From JAEZBP01 sp963832725 (GTDB lineage: Bacteria; Myxococcota_A; Polyangia; Polyangiales; Sandaracinaceae), in the NCBI GenBank assembly GCA_963832725.1, contig CAWHVG010000001.1, forward strand, positions 620,001 to 684,000: a stretch of 64,000 nt of DNA, given 5' to 3'. Position numbers and translations under genes: made by a program. Shown here piece by piece: positions 47,808 through 56,316 of this stretch; within the stretch, counting starts at the first letter, position 1; every line of letters begins with the position of its first letter. A model generated the notes under the pieces. The model saw only the letters and a list, made by a program, of their open reading frames with translations, did not search any database and was not told where the DNA came from.

Positions 47808-49610
47808 ATGGAAGACGAACGGATTCGAAGCCTGGTCGACATCTGGGAACACAGCGCACATCGCTTCGCCCAAAGGCCCGCGCTGGCCGAACGGACGGCG
47901 GGCGCGTGGCATTGGACGACCTACGCCGAGCTCGACGCGCAGATCGCAGCCTGCCGGGGTGGGTTGGCGAGCCTCGGTGTGGCGGCGGGCGACCGCGTGG
48001 CCATCATCAGCAACAACCGCATCCCGTGGGCCGCGACCTGCTACGCGACCTACGGCCTCGAGGCGGTGCTGGTGCCGATGTACGAGGCGCAGCTCTCACG
48101 GGAGTGGGAGCACATCCTCGCCGACAGCGGCGCGAAGGTGGTGGTCGCCGCCACCGGTGCCATCGCCCGCGTCATCGAGGAGATGCGCGACCGGCTCCCG
48201 AAGGTGGAGCACGTGATCGGCCTCGATCTACCTGCCGAAGATCCGACGAGCTTCGCGCACCTGATCACCACGGGGCGCGAACATCCCGCCGACGCGCGTC
48301 ACCCGGACGGCGAGGCGGTGGCGGGCTTCGTCTACACGTCGGGGACGACGGGTCTCCCGAAGGGGGTCGTCCTCACCCACCGCAACCTCACGTCGAACCT
48401 GCTGGCGGTGCGAGAGGTCTTCCCGATCGAGCCGACCGAGGTGTCGCTCTCGTTCTTGCCGTGGGCCCACTCCTTCGGCCAGGTCGGCGAGCTGCACTAC
48501 GGGCTCAGCCAGGGAATCGGAATCGCGATCAACGACGAAATCTCGAACCTCGTCGACAACATGTCCGAGATTCGCCCGACGATTCTCATCGCGGTGCCTC
48601 GCGTATTCAACCGCATCTACAGCAGCGTCGCACAGCAGCTCGCGCACCGCCCCAAGGTCATCCGCAAGATGTTCGCCGACGGGCTCTCGGTCGCCGCTCA
48701 GCACCGGCGGGGCGAGCGCGCGGGGCTCTTGCGCGAGCTCGAGCTGAAGCTCGACGACCGCCTCATCTTCTCGAAGATCCGGGCGCGCTTCGGCGGGCGG
48801 CTGAAGATGGTGATCAGCGCCAGCGCCCCGCTCAGCATCGAGGTCGCGGAGCTCGTCGACGCGCTCGGCCTCAACGTCTACGAGGGGTACGGGCTCTCCG
48901 AGACCAGCCCCGTGGTGACCGTGAACACGCCCGAGCGTCGCAAGATGGGGAGCGTCGGCCCCGTCATCCCCGGCGTGCGGGTCGAGATCGACGAGAGCAA
49001 GGGCGACGCGCCCGGACGAGGGGAGGTCATCGTCTACGGGCCCAACGTGATGCGCGGCTACCACGAGCGCCCGAGGGAGAACGCGGCGGCGTTCACGCCG
49101 GACGGCGGCCTGCGCACCGGCGATTTGGGCTACCTGGACGAAGAGGGTTTCCTCTTCATCACAGGGCGCATCAAGGAACAGTACAAGCTCGAGAACGGCA
49201 AGTACGTCATGCCCGGTGTAGCGGAAGAGAAGCTCAAACTCTCCCCGTTCATCGCCAACGTGCTGCTCTACGGAGACGGCCGCCCGTACAACGTCGCCAT
49301 CGTGGTGCCGGATCGCAAGGCGCTGGAGGAATGGGCACGCGGCGAAGGGATCGAGCTCGCCGACCCCGCGCGAGACGCACGTGTGCACGACCTGCTCCTC
49401 TCCGAAATCACCGCGCGGGGACACGAGGTCCTGCGACGCTACGAGGTGCCCAAGCGCGTGCTGGTGGTGAGCGAGGACTTCACGACCGACAACGGCCTGT
49501 TGACCCCGACGCTCAAGCTCAAGCGCCGGCAGGTCGTCGAGCGCTATCGCAAGGAGCTCGACGCGCTCTACGCCTCCAGCGAAGAGGTCCGCGCGCCGAT
49601 ACCGGCCTGA
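47808..49610 (+). CDS. Long-chain acyl-CoA synthetase (FadD15-type)
   Basis: 600 residues from ATG 47808 with GAGGAG 7 bases upstream. Motifs: FVYTSGTTGLPKGVVLTHRN (P-loop), SFLPWAHSFGQVGELHYGLS, YEGYGLSETSPVVTVNTPER, LRTGDLGYLDEEGFLFITGR and GLLTPTLKLKRRQVVERY, with the C-terminal Lys in LKLKRR. The N-terminal DIWEHSAHRFAQRPALAE fits the long-chain AMP-forming group. It activates fatty acids for beta-oxidation or lipid synthesis. It has no frame break, unlike its homologue at 15633. Its neighbour is a ribosome-hibernation factor gene. Confidence 0.9.
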   Translation: MEDERIRSLVDIWEHSAHRFAQRPALAERTAGAWHWTTYAELDAQIAACRGGLASLGVAAGDRVAIISNNRIPWAATCYATYGLEAVLVPMYEAQLSREWEHILADSGAKVVVAATGAIARVIEEMRDRLPKVEHVIGLDLPAEDPTSFAHLITTGREHPADARHPDGEAVAGFVYTSGTTGLPKGVVLTHRNLTSNLLAVREVFPIEPTEVSLSFLPWAHSFGQVGELHYGLSQGIGIAINDEISNLVDNMSEIRPTILIAVPRVFNRIYSSVAQQLAHRPKVIRKMFADGLSVAAQHRRGERAGLLRELELKLDDRLIFSKIRARFGGRLKMVISASAPLSIEVAELVDALGLNVYEGYGLSETSPVVTVNTPERRKMGSVGPVIPGVRVEIDESKGDAPGRGEVIVYGPNVMRGYHERPRENAAAFTPDGGLRTGDLGYLDEEGFLFITGRIKEQYKLENGKYVMPGVAEEKLKLSPFIANVLLYGDGRPYNVAIVVPDRKALEEWARGEGIELADPARDARVHDLLLSEITARGHEVLRRYEVPKRVLVVSEDFTTDNGLLTPTLKLKRRQVVERYRKELDALYASSEEVRAPIPA

Positions 49611-49683
49611 GAGCCGTCGTTGCCGACACCGGACCGACCCAGGTCACGAAGCGATCGATCCGACTTGCCCCGCGCAGCGCCTC

Positions 49684-49720
49684 GCCGGTCTCGGGGTCCG
49701 CTGCGCCGGCCGGGACCGGC
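49684..49720 (+). terminator. GC-rich hairpin after the FadD-type gene
   Basis: GCCGGTCTCGG (49684-49694) pairs with CCGGGACCGGC (49710-49720) with one mismatch and a 15-base loop. There is no T tract, so it may only slow RNA polymerase. It lies between the ligase stop and the hpf gene. Confidence 0.3.
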
Positions 49721-49795
49721 TTGCGCCGCATCACCGCGCAGAGCGAGTGCCCCGTGGCGCCGCGTGCGTATGTGGCAGGCCGGAGAACGGAGCAC

Positions 49796-50131
49796 ATGAA
49801 GACACCGCTGAAAATCACGTTCCACGGGCTCGAGACCTCGGAGGCGCTCGAGACGCGCATCCGCGAGCACGCTGAGAAGCTCGAGCGCCTGCACAGTGAC
49901 ATCACCAGCTGCCACGTGGTGGTCGAGCGACCGGCCGGTCACAAGCACAAGGGCGGCGCATGGGAGATCCGGATCCATCTGGAGGTCACGGGCGCGCACA
50001 TCGACGTGGCCGGCGAGCCCGGCGAGGACCACTCCCACGAGGATCCCTACGTCGCGCTCGGGCATGCCTTCGACCGCGCCGCGCGGCAGCTCGAGACCCA
50101 CGCCCGCCGCCAACAGCACCACGCGGGCTGA
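49796..50131 (+). CDS. hpf: Ribosome hibernation-promoting factor (HPF/RaiA type, short)
   Basis: 111 residues from ATG 49796. One HPF domain: PLKITFHGLETSEALETRIR, EHAEKLERLHSDITSCHVVV, then ERPAGHKHKGGAWEIRIHLE and DPYVALGHAFDRAARQLETH. It has no C-terminal dimerisation domain. Such proteins bind the 30S decoding region in stationary phase. The KHKGG loop and the His-rich end are slightly unusual. A GC-rich hairpin follows at 50137. Confidence 0.87.
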   Translation: MKTPLKITFHGLETSEALETRIREHAEKLERLHSDITSCHVVVERPAGHKHKGGAWEIRIHLEVTGAHIDVAGEPGEDHSHEDPYVALGHAFDRAARQLETHARRQQHHAG

Positions 50132-50136
50132 GCGCG

Positions 50137-50190
50137 TCCACGGCGCGGAGGGCGGGCCGCTCACCGGGAGCGCTCCGCCCGCGCCGTGGA
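50137..50190 (+). terminator. Stable hairpin after hpf
   Basis: TCCACGGCGCG at 50137-50147 and GGCGG at 50151-50155 pair with CCGCC and CGCGCCGTGGA at 50175-50190, separated by a GAG bulge and a 19-base loop. No U tract follows. Likely an RNA 3' end or a barrier between hpf and the radical SAM gene. Confidence 0.4.
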
Positions 50191-50295
50191 GGTGCGCGGC
50201 CAGCGCCCACGACTGGCCGCCCGAAGCCGCTCGTCCGCGTCGAAACGGCGACGTTCCGCCTTGCCTCGCCGGGGCGCGGCGAGCATGACGCTCCC

Positions 50296-51165
50296 GTGCG
50301 CTATCGAGGCCGCATCTTCCGCCCTCCCTCGGAGGCCGACGCGTTCATCCTGCAAGCCACCCTCGGCTGCTCCTGGAACGCGTGCACCTACTGCGACATG
50401 TACCGGGACAAGTCCTTCTCGGTGCGCGCGCTCGACGAGTGCCTCGAGGACATCGACGAAGCCGCGCGCCTCGCCGGCGATCGCGTCGACAAGGTCTTCG
50501 TCGCCGACGGCGACGCGCTGGTGATGCCGATGGATCATTGGCTACCCATCCTCGAGCGCTCCCGCGCGCGCTTCCCTCGGCTTCGCCGCGTGTCCTGCTA
50601 CGCGATGGCGCGAAACGTGGGCGAAAAATCGACCGCCGAGCTGAAGGCGCTGCGGGAGGCGGGGCTCTCCATCCTCTATATCGGGCCCGAGTCCGGCGAC
50701 GACGTGACCCTCAAGCGCATCGCGAAGGGCGACACGTTCGACGGGCACGTCGAGGCGGCCCGGGCAGCGCACGAGGCCGGGATGGAGCTGAGCGTCATCG
50801 CGCTGCTCGGGATCGCCTCGGAGCGCTCGCGGGAGCACGCCGAGGCGACGGCGCGGCTCGTGACCGCCATGGACCCCGCGTACTTCGCCGCGCTCACGGT
50901 GACGGTGGTGCCGGGCACGCCGCTCGCCACGCTCTCGGCACGCGGGAAGTTCTCCGTCCCCGCCATCGACGGGCTCCTGACCGAGCTGCGCGCCATCGTC
51001 GACCTCGCGCAGCCGACGGACGCCCTCTTCCGCACCAACCACGCGTCGAACCATCTCCCGCTGGGCGGCCGGCTGCCGTGCGACCGAGCCCGCATCCTCG
51101 CCGTCATCGACGCTGCGCTGCGCGGCGGAATCCCTCTCCGACCGGAGCGCTCGCGCGGCCTCTGA
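50296..51165 (+). CDS. Radical SAM protein (GCSxNxCxxC type)
   Basis: 289 residues from GTG 50296, chosen since the family motif starts near residue 22. The cluster motif is GCSWNACTYCDMY, a C-x4-C-x2-C spacing that occurs in one group of radical SAM enzymes instead of C-x3-C-x2-C. GPESGDD and SVIALLGIASERSREH are later TIM-barrel blocks. The C-terminus RTNHASNHLPLGGRLPCDR is typical of this uncharacterised group. It uses S-adenosylmethionine to make a radical; substrate unknown. Weak ribosome site, so the start is not fully certain. Confidence 0.82.
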   Translation: MRYRGRIFRPPSEADAFILQATLGCSWNACTYCDMYRDKSFSVRALDECLEDIDEAARLAGDRVDKVFVADGDALVMPMDHWLPILERSRARFPRLRRVSCYAMARNVGEKSTAELKALREAGLSILYIGPESGDDVTLKRIAKGDTFDGHVEAARAAHEAGMELSVIALLGIASERSREHAEATARLVTAMDPAYFAALTVTVVPGTPLATLSARGKFSVPAIDGLLTELRAIVDLAQPTDALFRTNHASNHLPLGGRLPCDRARILAVIDAALRGGIPLRPERSRGL

Positions 51166-51462
51166 CCGAAGCGAGTGGGCGGAGCGATCTTCGAGCTCGA
51201 CGGTGCCGGAGAGAGGAAGCTTCTCTGGTCCGGTCGCCCACCGTCCCGCTCGGGGGTCACGCAACCGGGAACCTCCTCTGGACGCGCGCCGTCGGGCGGC
51301 GTGGCGGCATGGCGCCACGGTCGAGGAAGGGCGCCACGTCGCGCTCGGCGTCAGGGCTCGAAACCAGCGCACTCGGCACGGCACGGCGTTTGAAAAGCGG
51401 TTCGGACGGGGGATAGCACAGGGGGCCAGAATGCCGCCTCCGATTCCAAAGGAGACACGATC

Positions 51463-51762
51463 ATGGGCACCGCCAAGGAACGACTGAAGGGCGCCGCGAA
51501 AGAAGCGAAGGGCAAAGCCAAGGAGGTCGCGGGCCGCGTCAGCGGCGACCGCGCGCAGGAGGCGGAGGGGCGCGCCGAGGCCAAGAGCGGCAAGGCGCGT
51601 CGCACGGCGGCCAAGAGCGTCGCGCGCGGGAAGGGCAAGCTGGAGCAGGCCAAGGGACGCGCCGAGCGCGCCGCGGGCGACGTGACCGGCGACGAGAAGA
51701 AGCGGGCCAAGGGCACCAAGAACATCGCCAAGGGGCGGGCGCGCGAGAAGCTCAACAAGTGA
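51463..51762 (+). CDS. CsbD-like stress protein with histone-like composition
   Basis: 99 residues of Lys, Ala, Gly, Glu and Arg. Repeats such as ERLKGAAKEAKGKAKEVAGR, KGKLEQAKGRAERAAGDVTG and KKRAKGTKNIAKGRAREK match the CsbD family, small hydrophilic proteins induced in general stress. No fixed structure is likely. AAAGGAGAC lies 9 bases before the ATG, so translation should be strong. Monocistronic. Confidence 0.85.
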   Translation: MGTAKERLKGAAKEAKGKAKEVAGRVSGDRAQEAEGRAEAKSGKARRTAAKSVARGKGKLEQAKGRAERAAGDVTGDEKKRAKGTKNIAKGRAREKLNK

Positions 51763-51822
51763 AGACGGAGCGGGCGCGCGTCATCCCGACGTGCGCTCGC
51801 ACCTGCACCGCGCCATGAAGCG

Positions 51823-52374
51823 CTACTCCAGCTCGTTCGTGCGCGCGAGGGCCGGCGCCCGCGTCAGCTCCGTTCCGCCAGCGGTGGCGGTGAGCTCGAA
51901 GGTCGACGTGTCGCCGTCGCCGTCGAGATCACCGCGCGCTCGAAACGTGTAGACGGGCGTCCCGGGCGGGTGACCGCACCCGGGAACGCCGACGATCTCG
52001 TACTGGTAGTAGACGGGGTCGGCCGGCGCGAAACCGAGGGCCTCGAAGCTCGGCGAGAGCGGCCCGAGCACCGCCTTCTCAGGGCTGGGTACGTTGGGCG
52101 TGACCGAAGAGGAGACGGTGCAGCCGGTGGCGAACGTCCCGTCTGGCTGCACGTGCTCTTCCGCGTAGTACGAGGCGGCCCCTTGGTAGAGCGACTCGAG
52201 CTGCGCGCGAGCCTCGGCCGTCTTGGCCCTGCGCATGTACTTCGAGAACGCGGGGATGGCGACGGCGGCGATGCCGCCCACGCAGCAGAGGGTGAGGAGC
52301 GGGACGAGGATGATCCCGGCGATGACCAGGACGGTCTTGTTGCTCTTCTTCTGGGGCGAGGGCGCGGTCGACAT
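51823..52374 (-). CDS. Prepilin-like protein (type IV pilin / type II pseudopilin family)
   Basis: 183 residues. A short charged N-terminus (PQKKSNKT) precedes a 27-residue membrane helix (VLVIAGIILVPLLTLCCVGG), then IPAFSKYMRRAKTAEARAQL, the usual alpha-helix of pilins, and a globular C-terminus with GCTV and GCGHPP cysteines that can bond. The classical G/FTLxE cleavage site is not obvious: the stretch before the helix lacks a Gly-Phe, so whether peptidase PilD cuts it is unclear. No other pilus genes are near. Divergent from the gene at 52431. Confidence 0.75.
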   Translation of the reverse strand: MSTAPSPQKKSNKTVLVIAGIILVPLLTLCCVGGIAAVAIPAFSKYMRRAKTAEARAQLESLYQGAASYYAEEHVQPDGTFATGCTVSSSVTPNVPSPEKAVLGPLSPSFEALGFAPADPVYYQYEIVGVPGCGHPPGTPVYTFRARGDLDGDGDTSTFELTATAGGTELTRAPALARTNELE

Positions 52375-52430
52375 TCGGCAAGCGTAGCGGAATTCCCGAT
52401 GCGGACGCGGATCGTTGCTACCCTCCGGCC

Positions 52431-53087
52431 GTGGCCCGCCGCGTGCTCCCTTGGCGACAGGTCGCGCTCGCGGCCGTCGCGCTCCTCTCGGCCGGCGTGA
52501 TCACCACGCTGGTCTGGTCGGACAGGCGCGCGCCGCCGCGCGGTCCCGCCGCTCCCTGCCCGGCGGGCTTCATCAATCAGGTCGGCCGGGCGGACGCCAT
52601 CCGCGCCCGCCTCCGCACGAGGGACGAGGGACGCGCCTTGCTCGAGGCGCTCGGCGAGACCGAGGTCCGCTTCTGCTTCGGGCACACCGACGTGCCGGCG
52701 CTCGCGGAGGGTCGCGTGCTCGTGCTCGACGCCGACTGGGACGGCCCCTCGCAGGCGGCCCGGGTCGGGCACCTGCTCGATCATGTCGTGCACGGCTCGC
52801 CCTTCCCCGACACTGTCGGCGCGGGCACGGACTGTGAGCGGGTGGTGCGCGACGCGCTGACCACCGAGGCGCGCGCCTACGCGCTGGAGCTCCGACTCCG
52901 TCGCGCGCTCGGCGTGGAGGAGATCCGCTATCCCTTCGAGGCAGACGCCAACCAATCGGACAATCCGCTCGCGCTCGTCGAGCGCTACCTCGTCACGCAC
53001 CCCGACGGGGGCCCCGGCCTCGACGCGCTCGGCACCGGCTATCGCCTCCGCTGCGAACGAGCTCGCGAGGTCGCCCGAGAACAGTGA
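52431..53087 (+). CDS. Membrane-anchored hypothetical protein (possible degenerate metallopeptidase-like)
   Basis: 218 residues from GTG 52431. Signal-anchor at residues 9-28 (RQVALAAVALLSAGVITTLV). The outside part has ARVGHLLDHVVHGSPF, a His-rich helix that resembles HxxxH metal sites but without the normal HExxH, then TTEARAYALELRLRRALGVE and CPAGFINQ. The two outer cysteines may bond. No family recognised; a peptidase role is only a guess. Confidence 0.72.
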   Translation: MARRVLPWRQVALAAVALLSAGVITTLVWSDRRAPPRGPAAPCPAGFINQVGRADAIRARLRTRDEGRALLEALGETEVRFCFGHTDVPALAEGRVLVLDADWDGPSQAARVGHLLDHVVHGSPFPDTVGAGTDCERVVRDALTTEARAYALELRLRRALGVEEIRYPFEADANQSDNPLALVERYLVTHPDGGPGLDALGTGYRLRCERAREVAREQ

Positions 53088-53170
53088 GCCTCGAGGGGCC
53101 CTGGGCTCCGCGGCTCGCTTCGCAGCGCGCGACGACGCGGGAGTCCGGGCTGCTGCGCACGACCGCATCC

Positions 53171-53331
53171 AGTCCCCCGTATCCCAAGTGAGTGCCGAAT
53201 ATCGGCGAGCCATCGGCGTGCGGATCAAGGAACGACGACGAGGCGATGCCAAGCATCGTCGAGGAGGAGTGACGCCGAGCCGCGCGTCGAGGGCCGGCGA
53301 GATTCGGTAGGAATCTGGGATACGGGGGACT
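53171..53331. mobile_element. 161-bp imperfect palindrome (MITE-like) in an intergenic region
   Basis: The terminal inverted repeats are 16 bp and perfect: AGTCCCCCGTATCCCA at 53171-53186 and its complement at 53316-53331. The inner halves also match: CCGAAT at equal distance from both ends, then a TCGnCG..GCGG stretch, and the centre is the hairpin GATGC-CAA-GCATC near 53244-53256. No ORF is inside. It is a different family from the palindrome at 14195. It fills the 399-base gap upstream of the GH31 gene. Confidence 0.7.
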
Positions 53332-53486
53332 CGCCTCGGCAATCGAGAGGCGCGACCGCGCCGGCAACGCTTCCGGCCTTCGCAGAGAGCGCGGTGCCCT
53401 CCGCCCACGTCTTCGCAGCCCGCCACGGCATCGAAAACGCATCGTTCACACGGTCGCCTCCACGCGAGGCGTTATCATCGCCAGCG

Positions 53487-55340
53487 ATGAAGCAATCCCT
53501 CGTCTTCCTCGTCGGGCTGGCCCTGGCCGGCTGCGGCTCGCCGGCGCCGACCAGCGACGCGGGGGCCGACGCCGGCAACGGCGCCGATGCCTCCGCGGAC
53601 GCGTCCGGCCCGACCTGCACCGCCGACGTGCAACCGGAGCCCGTTCTGCCGATCCCCGCGCGCCACACCCCGCGCTGGACGTTCGAGCCGTGGATCAGCA
53701 AGGACATCAGCACGCGGGACGACAGCTACGCGTTCGTCAGCGGCTTCCGCGATCGGGACATCCCCGTCGGCGCGCTGGTGATCGATTCGCCATGGGACGT
53801 GCAGTACACGACCTTCACGCCGAACCCCTCCCGCTACCCCGAGTTCGCGCAGATGGTGGACGACATGCACGGCATGGGCGTGCGGGTGGTCATGTGGACG
53901 ACCCAGATGGTCAACCGCAGCTCCTTCGACGCGGAGATGGGCGGCGACACCTACCGCGGGCCGGCGCCGAACTTCCGCGAGGGCTGCGACTGCGGCTTCT
54001 TCGCCGAGGGCTGCAAGACCTACTCGTGGTGGAAGGGCAACGGCGCCGGCGTCGACTTCTTCAACCCGCGCGCCCGCGCCTGGTGGCACCAGCAACAGGA
54101 CGCCATCTTCGCGATGGGCATCGACGGCTGGAAGCTCGATTTCGGCGAGAGCTACATGGAGGGGGACGACCCGCTCCAGACCTTCGCCGGACCTCAACCT
54201 CTGCAGACCTACTCGGAGGCCTACTACCACGACTTCCTCGCCTACGGCCGACAGCAGCGCGGGCCCGACTTCGTGACGATGACGCGCGCCTGGGACGTCT
54301 CCTACGATCGCCGGCCGCGCTTCTTCGCGCGCCCCGAGGACTCGCCCATCGCGTGGATGGGCGACAACACCCGCGACTGGGCGGGAATGATCGACGCGCT
54401 CGACGAGATGTTCCGCTCCGCCGACGCCGGCTACGTCGTGCTCGGCTCGGACATCGGCGGCTACCTCGACCGCAGCGACCAGAACCTCCTTCAGACCATC
54501 CCCTTCGACATCGAGGTCTTCCAGCGCTGGGTCGCGCTCGGCGCGATGACGCCCTTCATGCAGCTGCACGGTCGGGCCAACCTCACCCCCTGGACCGTGG
54601 CCGAGCAGGTCGACGAGACCGTCGCGCTCTACCGCTATTGGGCCACGCTGCACCACGCGATGGCGGGCTTCTGGTACAGCCTCACCGAGGAGGCCTACGC
54701 CGCGAACGACGTCATCCTCCACCCGGTCGGGACCGAGAGCGAGTGGCCGGACGACTACCGCTACCTGATCGGCGAGCACTTCCTCGTCGCGCCCATCCTC
54801 GAAGCGGGCGGCGTGCGCGACGTGGCGCTGCCGACGGGGGCGCGTTGGTATGACTTCTGGCAGCCGGACGGCGCCGCGATGGACGGCGGCACCACCGTCG
54901 CGGGCTATGACGCCAGCGAAGCCGGCCACATCCCGATCTTCGTGCGCGAGGGCGCCATCGTGCCGCTCGACGTCGAGAACGACGTCAACGGCTTCGGCAC
55001 CGACGCCTCGGCCGGCGCGCTCACGGTCCTGATCTGGCCGGCCGACGCGGCGCACTCCTTCGCGCTCCACGAGACGGACAACACGATCACGACCATCGCC
55101 GCCAGCCGCGCCTCGGGCGCCGTGAGCGTGTCGCTCTCGCGCGCGATGCGGACGACCCTCCTCCGCATCCGCGCCGACGCCGAGCCGAGCACCGTGCAGG
55201 TGGGCGGGGCCGACCTCGGCGCCGTGGCGGACCGCGCCGCGTTCGACGCCGCGAGCAGCGGCTACTTCTACGAGGCACCCTACGTGTGGGTGAAAGTCGA
55301 GGCGAGCACGGACGCCGTCGACGTGGAGGTACAGTCTTGA
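53487..55340 (+). CDS. Glycoside hydrolase family 31 lipoprotein (alpha-glucosidase/xylosidase-like)
   Basis: 617 residues from ATG 53487. Lipoprotein signal with lipobox LALAGC and a short Asp/Ala/Gly linker. The (beta/alpha)8 barrel starts soon after (RWTFEPWISKDISTRDDSYA); the nucleophile Asp is in GIDGWKLDFGE and the acid/base Asp in AWMGDNTRDWAGM. GSDIGGYLDRSDQ and the C-terminal beta domains (LVAPILEAGG; PIFVREGAIVPLD) follow. The N-terminal beta-sandwich usual in GH31 is missing, so the enzyme is about 200 residues shorter than typical. It acts outside the cytoplasm on alpha-linked glucans or xyloglucan-like sugars. TTGA overlap with the next gene. Confidence 0.87.
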   Translation: MKQSLVFLVGLALAGCGSPAPTSDAGADAGNGADASADASGPTCTADVQPEPVLPIPARHTPRWTFEPWISKDISTRDDSYAFVSGFRDRDIPVGALVIDSPWDVQYTTFTPNPSRYPEFAQMVDDMHGMGVRVVMWTTQMVNRSSFDAEMGGDTYRGPAPNFREGCDCGFFAEGCKTYSWWKGNGAGVDFFNPRARAWWHQQQDAIFAMGIDGWKLDFGESYMEGDDPLQTFAGPQPLQTYSEAYYHDFLAYGRQQRGPDFVTMTRAWDVSYDRRPRFFARPEDSPIAWMGDNTRDWAGMIDALDEMFRSADAGYVVLGSDIGGYLDRSDQNLLQTIPFDIEVFQRWVALGAMTPFMQLHGRANLTPWTVAEQVDETVALYRYWATLHHAMAGFWYSLTEEAYAANDVILHPVGTESEWPDDYRYLIGEHFLVAPILEAGGVRDVALPTGARWYDFWQPDGAAMDGGTTVAGYDASEAGHIPIFVREGAIVPLDVENDVNGFGTDASAGALTVLIWPADAAHSFALHETDNTITTIAASRASGAVSVSLSRAMRTTLLRIRADAEPSTVQVGGADLGAVADRAAFDAASSGYFYEAPYVWVKVEASTDAVDVEVQS

Positions 55341-56074
55341 GCTGGCGCGCGGGCCTGTCCCAGCTGACCGACGCCATCGAGGTGCGGGCGGGTGATCCCG
55401 ACGCGCCGGTCGTCCTGACCTGCGAGCACGCTACGCAGAGGATGCCGCTCGGCTGGCGCTGGCCGGCGGCGGACCGCCGGCTGGTGGACACCCACTGGGC
55501 CTTCGATCTCGGCGCCCGTGGAATCACCCGCGCGCTGAGCGGCGCGATGAGCGCGCCAGCCGTGCTCTCGCGCTTCTCGCGCCTTCTGATCGACCCGAAT
55601 CGCCCCGAGCGCGGCTCGCCGACGCTCTTTCGCGCAGACGCCGAAGGGCTGCCCGTGGCGCTCAACACCGCACACCTCGACGAGCCGGAGCGCCGCCGGC
55701 GGATCGAGCACCTCTGGCGGCCCTATCACGAGGCCATCGACCGCGCGCTCGAGGCCTCGACGGCGCCCACCGTGCTGGCCATCCATACCTTCACGCCGCT
55801 CTACGAAGGCGAGCCCCGGACGGTGGAGATCGGGGTTCTCTTCGACGGCGATCAGGCACTGGCCGAGGAGGTCGCCACCACCCTCGGCAGCCGCTGGCAC
55901 GTGCGCATGAACGAGCCCTACTCCGGCCAGAACGGCCTGATGTTCGCCGCCGAGAGCCACGCCCGTGCGCACGGCCGCCGCGCGGTCGAGCTGGAGATCC
56001 GCCAGGACCTCGCCGTCGACCCGCGCTTCCGCGACGACCTCGTGCAGCTTCTGAAGGCGCACTTCGCGCGCTGA
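55337..56074 (+). CDS. N-formylglutamate amidohydrolase-like protein
   Basis: 245 residues from TTG 55337 (overlaps the GH31 stop). Start LSWRAGLSQLTDAIEVRAGD, then VVLTCEHATQRMPLGW with the conserved Glu and His of the metal site, WAFDLGARGITRAL, SRLLIDPNRPERGS, LAIHTFTPLYEGEPRTVEIG and AVELEIRQDL. The family (PF05013) removes formate from formylglutamate in His breakdown, but many members have other amide substrates. Coupling to a GH31 lipoprotein is odd for a His pathway gene. Confidence 0.85.
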   Translation: MSWRAGLSQLTDAIEVRAGDPDAPVVLTCEHATQRMPLGWRWPAADRRLVDTHWAFDLGARGITRALSGAMSAPAVLSRFSRLLIDPNRPERGSPTLFRADAEGLPVALNTAHLDEPERRRRIEHLWRPYHEAIDRALEASTAPTVLAIHTFTPLYEGEPRTVEIGVLFDGDQALAEEVATTLGSRWHVRMNEPYSGQNGLMFAAESHARAHGRRAVELEIRQDLAVDPRFRDDLVQLLKAHFAR

Positions 56075-56316
56075 CCGACCATCGGCGCAATCGCCCCTCG
56101 CGCCCCCTCGCCCATCCGCGCGGCCGCTGCCGCAGTCGCACGCCACGACACCTGCTGCGAGACCGGGTGCGGGAGCGACGCGTGGCCTCATCGCGCGCGG
56201 ACGAGTCACCGCGCCGTCGCTCCGCCCAAGCCTGCCTCGGCGACGCAGGCCGCGCGCGGCCGACCCGAATCGCCGGCGGGGCCCGGCTCGCTTGCGCGCA
56301 CGTCTCGAAACGCCCG

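Noticed and set aside
50137..50190. tRNA or structured ncRNA from the strong hairpin
   Set aside because: No cloverleaf and no T-loop sequence; it is a single stem. I found no tRNA-like sequence anywhere by eye.
56075..56316. Small gene between the amidohydrolase and MDR genes
   Set aside because: Frames there are Arg/Pro-rich without start sites; it looks like plain intergenic sequence between convergent genes.
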